Assembly: GCF_016086655.4 (NCBI RefSeq)
Contig: NC_052131.2
Location: 36,891,705 to 36,955,704 of the forward strand
Reading direction: 5' to 3'
Source of the DNA: Lepeophtheirus salmonis
Lineage: Eukaryota; Arthropoda; Copepoda; Siphonostomatoida; Caligidae
Length of the DNA stretch: 64,000 nucleotides
Below the pieces are notes generated by a model, which saw only the letters and a list, made by a program, of their open reading frames with translations, had not been told where the DNA came from and did not search any database. The number at the start of each line of letters is the position of its first letter. Position 1 is the stretch's first letter. Below are positions 59,374 through 64,000 of the stretch, one piece after another. Both the position numbers and the translations under genes were made by a program.

Positions 59374-61147
59374 TTAAATTTTCGTTACTTTCTTGGCTAC
59401 TATAACAGGATTGCTTTTACGAATTTCTTCTGCACCCAATTCCTTATAGTCGAAATTACAATCGTGCTTATCACTATAACGATGAATAGAACAAAATAAT
59501 CCACCGCATCTACATTCGAATCCTGTAAATAAAATGAGACATTCTTAGTATATGTAGAGTGAAATCAGACGCAGTAAGGAAAGTATTATTACATATATTA
59601 TGATATTCATCCTTTCTATTTAATACTCTATGACTCCTAAACATCCTTTCTATTCTTATTTAATTAAAAGATTTCTCTGCATAAGTTTTGCAATAAGTCG
59701 TCATCTACAGGAATTAAGATTGATACAAATTCCTTTAAGGATAATATATCTCATATTTTCCATGGTAGGTAGGAAACAGCACACTATTATTTGAATGATA
59801 AAAAATATATTTATTTTTTTCATTTCTAAAAAAGAAAGAAAGAGAAATAATGCTTTCTCCGACTTTGTAGACTTTCTAAAAGAAAATAGCGCACAAAGGT
59901 ACTTTTCAAAATAAACAAATAGTAATAATAAATAAATTACTTCCTATGAACCAGTTTATTTAATTAAACAACTTGAAATGCATAATCTCAAGGAGAAAAA
60001 AAAATATTTGTATGTACTCAAATGTTTGATTTTGATGACAAGATAAAACAATTAGTTTTATACAGGAAGAAACTTTCATAATCCATTCAGATAAACAATA
60101 TAAAAAACAAAACAAAATGATGGATGGCAATATTACCTGTTAACCCAACCTTCTTTTTGCAGGTTTGACACCGATTCTTCTTCTTCTTACCCTCTTTTTG
60201 GGTTTGATCGGCAGAATCGGTGGGTACGTTAGGTGTGGCCGCTAGAGTTCCTCCAGCAAGACATTCGGTAGTAGCATTATTAAGGGACTCAGTTTCACCA
60301 TCTGGTCTCTAAAAAGGAAAAGGGATGCATTCAATAAAAAGAGTAAAACATTCACACATGAGTAATTAATTAAACATTAAAAGTGACAAATAAGGCGATG
60401 GATAATCAACAAGTCGTGGAAACGTGGATTTACATGCGAGTCTAGAGATTCTTGTTCTTGATTCAACTGCACTTCCGATTCCGGAGATTTATCATTTAAC
60501 GAAGGTTTTTTTTTGCCTCTTCCGAACTGGAAGAGAGGCTCCTCCTTCTCTTTCGGGATTTGTGGGAGCCTTTCTGAGACTCCATGAATAGACAGGATGT
60601 AAAAGATGTTCACAGAGAATTTTAACACAACTAGTATAATTTAAATTTAGAAAGAACAACACGTTAACGAGATTTAAATTGATATCCTCATTTTTTTGTC
60701 ACTTTTGATTCGTTTCCTTTGCGTCTAGATAGTAGTCAAAGTGGATATATGTACCTTTTCAGTCTGTGAGGGGATTAAAATAGTAGGGGAAGCAGTTTCC
60801 AACAAGGATGTAGTTGAAGAAGAGGTGGATGATGTGCTTGTGGGTGTAGAATTAGAAGATGAGGAAACTATAGGAGGAGAAGGACTGCTGCTGCTGCTGC
60901 TGCTGCTACTGGACTTGTTAATATTAATTTGCTGTTGACGACTAGATTCATCTATGGATAAAGAGGCCATAGCTCCTGGAGCTGGTGCTAAAGAAACAGG
61001 CATTCCTGTGGGAGGCTGTTGCTTCTTTTTGATCAATTCTTTGTAGCAGACTGAGCAAAGGCCATCTGTTCCCGCGTTGGAGTAAAATCCACACCCGTTT
61101 CGACAACGGACAGGATGCTGTTCCATTTGATTCGACTCTTGATCCAT
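59374..61147 (-). CDS. A20/AN1 zinc-finger protein (ZFAND5/6-type)
   Basis: Four coding exons: 61147-60755, 60526-60434, 60308-60137 and 59522-59374; phases agree, 268 residues. Residues 11-37 are an A20 finger (CRNGCGFYSNAGTDGLCSVC; Cys 15, 19, 31, 34). Residues 205-250 are an AN1 finger (RCQTCKKKVGLTG, FECRCGGLFCSIHRYSDKHD, CNFDYK) followed by the family's usual C-terminus (RKSNPVIVAKKVTKI). The acceptor of exon 2 (ctctcttccag at 60527) was chosen because it is the only strong AG in phase. The linker is unusually long and Ser/Thr-rich, including a run of about ten serines coded by a CTG/CAG repeat; most relatives are about 210 residues. In other animals such proteins bind ubiquitin and act in stress response, NF-kB control or proteasome regulation. 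A minus-strand leader exon ending at 61484 (donor GTAAGT) probably splices to 61159. Confidence 0.9.
60885..60907 (+). repeat. CTG/CAG trinucleotide repeat coding poly-Ser
   Basis: About 7.7 units of CTG on the plus strand, read as AGC (Ser) codons of the A20/AN1 gene on the minus strand. Confidence 0.85.
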
Positions 61148-61545
61148 GGTTGTAGCAATCTGACAAGCAAAAAATAAAAGGCAATTAATCGAGTCTTCAA
61201 TACGAGCTCAGGAGAGTAGTTTGGAAATCTCAAATAGGTCAGACTTCTGGTTCAGGTTGGGAGACTCAACATGGACATGATTCACTCTTCCCCTTTTCTT
61301 TACAAGGTCCCTGAGGGCCAAGAGGGACGCTTTCAAAGAGGAGAAATCAGAGTGGACAGAACAAAGTTGGACCCAGGTAGGTAGGTCTTTCATCCTCTTT
61401 ATCCCTTTTCCACGAGTCCATCCTCAGTCTCAACTTCCAACCTGACCTTGGGCGTCTGTAGTGGACAGACATATCTCACTTACCTCACAATCACTCACTC
61501 TAGTAAGCACTTCTTCTTCTTCCTCTTCCACTAATATAAATAGGG
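61148..61545 (-). promoter_or_regulatory. 5' leader, leader intron and possible TATA of the A20/AN1 gene
   Basis: On the minus strand 'gattgtgag|gtaagtgaga' gives a consensus donor at 61484/61483. 'cttgtcag|attgctacaacc' gives an acceptor at 61160, 12 bases before the ATG. A TATTTATA word at about 61542-61535 lies upstream. The leader intron (about 323 bases) is inference. The ORFs printed across it (61033-61393, minus) are shadows. Confidence 0.4.
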
Positions 61546-64000
61546 CTAGAGATGCGTCCTCTTCTCTACACGCAATAATAATATCCGACACTTAACACAC
61601 AGTCAAACAATTTTTGGACTTTTAACTCTCAAGAAGTAAAAAAAAAGAAAAAAAAGGAAGAAAAAAAGAAGAAATCACTAGAAGAAGGGGAAGGAGACAA
61701 CGAATGTGTAGAGAGACTTTGTTTAACTGAGAGGATCAAATAAAAAAAAGAAGTGAGTTAGCATAAAAGAAAAAGAAGAGTTTTTGTTCTTGGCTCGCCC
61801 AGCGTGGGCTGGCTTCACGCGGCAACGCTCCTTCTTTTATTACTACATACATTTCGATCCATCTCTGCCTCCCTCCCTCCTTCCCTTGTTTCTTTCTTTT
61901 TAAATTCCAGACTCTCTTTACTTCTACGCCAACTTTGGCCCTACCCTGCCTCATCAACGGACTCCATCTTGTTTTTTTAGAGTTCGATTATTTACCACCC
62001 CCCCTAAGGCAAGGAGGCTATTATTTAAAAGTTCTTTTTTCGTAGAGAAAAGGAAATACATGGGATGAATAATGATTCAATAAATAAAAAAACACGAAAT
62101 CATTCCAATCTCCATATTTAACTTTGAAGAAATCCTCGTTTATGCTCTAATCATGGCGATGTTTCTTTGTCATAAGGTGGAACAAAGAACAAGAATAACA
62201 GTCATTTTGCGCCTTACATCCGAGTAGGGCCACGTCTGTCCATTTCTTTACATATTTATAAAAAAAAAACCCATGAGGAATGGCGTAGTTGAATAGACTA
62301 CGAATGTGTGTATTGCCTCTTTTCGAAGGTTTTTGAAAATGGATTCATTTTTTATGATACAAGAAACGAAACCAAGACATAACTAAGTGATAACTAAGGC
62401 AATGCGAAGTAAATGGCGTCAAAGTTACTTTGTTCGATCATAAATTGTTTTTCTTACTATAAAACAAATTTATTTTCATTGCAAACACTACAATATTATA
62501 CAGTACAATGTACTCGTAGATAATATATATTTTTGTTTTCATAAGCAAACATTCAAATGAAGGGAATTTGTTTTTTTTTTTTTCCTCCTCTAGGTAGCTA
62601 TTATTACTAGGTGAGAGAGGCGTACAAAAATATAGTTAAAGGGAACAACCACGTACAATACGTAGGTGACTGAGTTGACCATGCAAGCAAAAAAGAATCC
62701 CTGTTCATTAGTAAAAGGATTATACTTTAGAGAACGTCTCAAACAGATAATACAAGTATGAATCCGTGTCTTGAAGGGTCTCCTGTATCTAATTCTTTGT
62801 TTCTCACTGTTACGTGTCATGATTATTATTAAATATTACATAAGCGAGTTGCTTATAATTGAAGAATTGTGATTTCTAGTAAAAATCTTTTAAATCATGG
62901 TATACCTACTTTTTTATTATGCTTCATGACTGAATTCAGAAAAAAAAGCCCCCCAACATTAAATAACCAAAATACATCATAAACAGTTACTCAAACTTAA
63001 AACTTTTCGTACAATACGTAGGTATGTGTGTATTGTAAAAGAGCTAAATACTTCAAGTCTATCCTTCAATATATTCTCGTACATAAAGTCATTTATGCCA
63101 TACATAACAAAGTATGTAACATAAGGCAGATGTGACTTCAATCCCTTGATTCAGGGCAAATGATGTTTTTAAATCACATAACAAGTTATAGCCAGGATAG
63201 AAAAAGCTGCAAATCTGTCAAATACTCAATATGTAAGAATTTTACATTCTTTACTCTTCATTCCAAGTTCTAAAATGAATCAATTTTGATAATTAAAAAA
63301 AAAAAAAATGGATCCCTTCGTCCATTATGGGATCTTCAAACTTACGTATATTATATATACATAAATAATAATTATTTAATGTTTGCTAGTAGGTATAATC
63401 TTTGTTCCTCCGAAACAGGTTCATGTCAAATGATAATTATTTATTTTTGAGATAAAATGAAGAGCTGCTTATTAATCTACTTAATATGTAAAAAAACGGA
63501 TCGGGATTTACATCTTTGACGACTTAACTAAATTGACAAATAATCAACACTGCACTCTTTAGGAGTGTAATTCTATTTTGTAGTTGAATAGACGTATTGT
63601 GCAGATGTTTCTTCCATCAAGTCAATGTAAGGTGAAAAATTATTTATTTTTATGTAATAATGAAGAGCACTTCAATTACTCAAATTTACATTATATTCAG
63701 TCATAAATGTATTCAACAACTCAATAAAAAGCAATGTATTAAGTTCATTTTGAAAGGATCATATCTACAATTATGTACATAATTAGTACATAAATAGTTG
63801 AGAATCCTGAAAAGACTTTGTTTCAATTAATTAGTCTTTCTTTTATTCATATGAGAGATGTGAATACATATTATCCCTATAAATTAGAATCGTATATTAA
63901 CTTTACTTAAACATCCATAGATTGATTTCTTATACATAGATCTAAACATATTGGACACGTGTTTAGAAGAAGAACCAACGGTTCTGCCTGAGCTACATTC
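61546..64000. other. AT-rich sequence upstream of the A20/AN1 gene
   Basis: Purine-rich (aag/gaa) tracts at 61630-61780. The rest is AT-rich with no recognised gene, apart from the doubtful frame at 62590-62820. Confidence 0.4.
62590..62820 (-). CDS. Doubtful 76-codon ORF, possible small membrane protein or exon
   Basis: ATG at 62820 to TAG at 62592. The N-terminal third is basic (MTRNSEKQRIRYRRPFKTR), then CIICLRRS, then two hydrophobic stretches (FFFACMVNSVTYVLYVVV and YIFVRLSHLVIIA). Base composition is less AT-biased than the surroundings. No motif, homologue or promoter is recognised, and it could be chance. Confidence 0.2.
   Translation of the reverse strand: MTRNSEKQRIRYRRPFKTRIHTCIICLRRSLKYNPFTNEQGFFFACMVNSVTYVLYVVVPFNYIFVRLSHLVIIAT

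Noticed and set aside
60527..60628. Longer version of the second coding exon of the A20/AN1 gene
   Set aside because: The open frame continues upstream, but every AG there is out of phase with exon 1 or lacks a pyrimidine tract; 'ctctcttccag' at 60527 fits both.

Overview
The window is eukaryotic. It is AT-rich, its genes are split by short GT-AG introns (about 59-75 bases), and the space between them is packed with decayed Tc1/mariner-type transposons, MITEs and dispersed repeats. The gene set (a CANT1-type apyrase, an A20/AN1 zinc-finger protein, a transferrin-receptor/GCPII-family protein) is animal. The number and style of the transposase relics recall parasitic caligid copepods such as the salmon louse. 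That organism call is inference from memory, not a database result.

Six multi-exon genes can be modelled. (1) Minus strand 4584-1829: a 613-residue type II membrane protein with a long, probably coiled-coil ectodomain, in five exons. (2) Plus strand 27820-33387: a 100-residue single-pass membrane protein in two short exons around a 5.3-kb intron full of repeats, with a TATA box. (3) Plus strand 35637-38432: an 826-residue member of the transferrin receptor/glutamate carboxypeptidase II family that has lost two zinc ligands, so it is probably a receptor or scaffold rather than a peptidase. (4) Plus strand 39329-40594: a 396-residue calcium-activated nucleotidase (CANT1/apyrase). (5) Minus strand 57423-56366: a secreted-then-anchored cysteine-rich protein with about five four-cysteine modules and a C-terminal membrane segment. 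(6) Minus strand 61147-59374: an A20/AN1 zinc-finger (ZFAND5/6-type) protein with an expanded serine-rich linker.

Layout. 0-5 kb: a transposase tail, then gene 1. 5.6-32 kb: almost entirely repeats, including an AT-rich foldback-like element (5.6-6.6 kb), several copies of one Tc1-like family, an IS630-type relic, a 1.7-kb element with 152-bp near-perfect inverted repeats (20.2-21.9 kb), a LINE RNase H relic and a TA-flanked, internally deleted mariner. Gene 2 spans 27.8-33.4 kb. 33.5-34.5 kb is another AT-rich foldback-type block. Genes 3 and 4 lie in tandem at 35.6-40.6 kb. 40.6-56 kb is again repeats and transposons. Genes 5 and 6 close the window on the minus strand.

The genes do not form an obvious pathway. 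Genes 3 and 4 are co-oriented neighbours, but nothing shows co-regulation. Four of the six encode integral membrane proteins by hydropathy, and the CANT1 protein has a predicted signal anchor. All exon models were derived by eye from reading frame, splice-site consensus and phase, and need transcript support.
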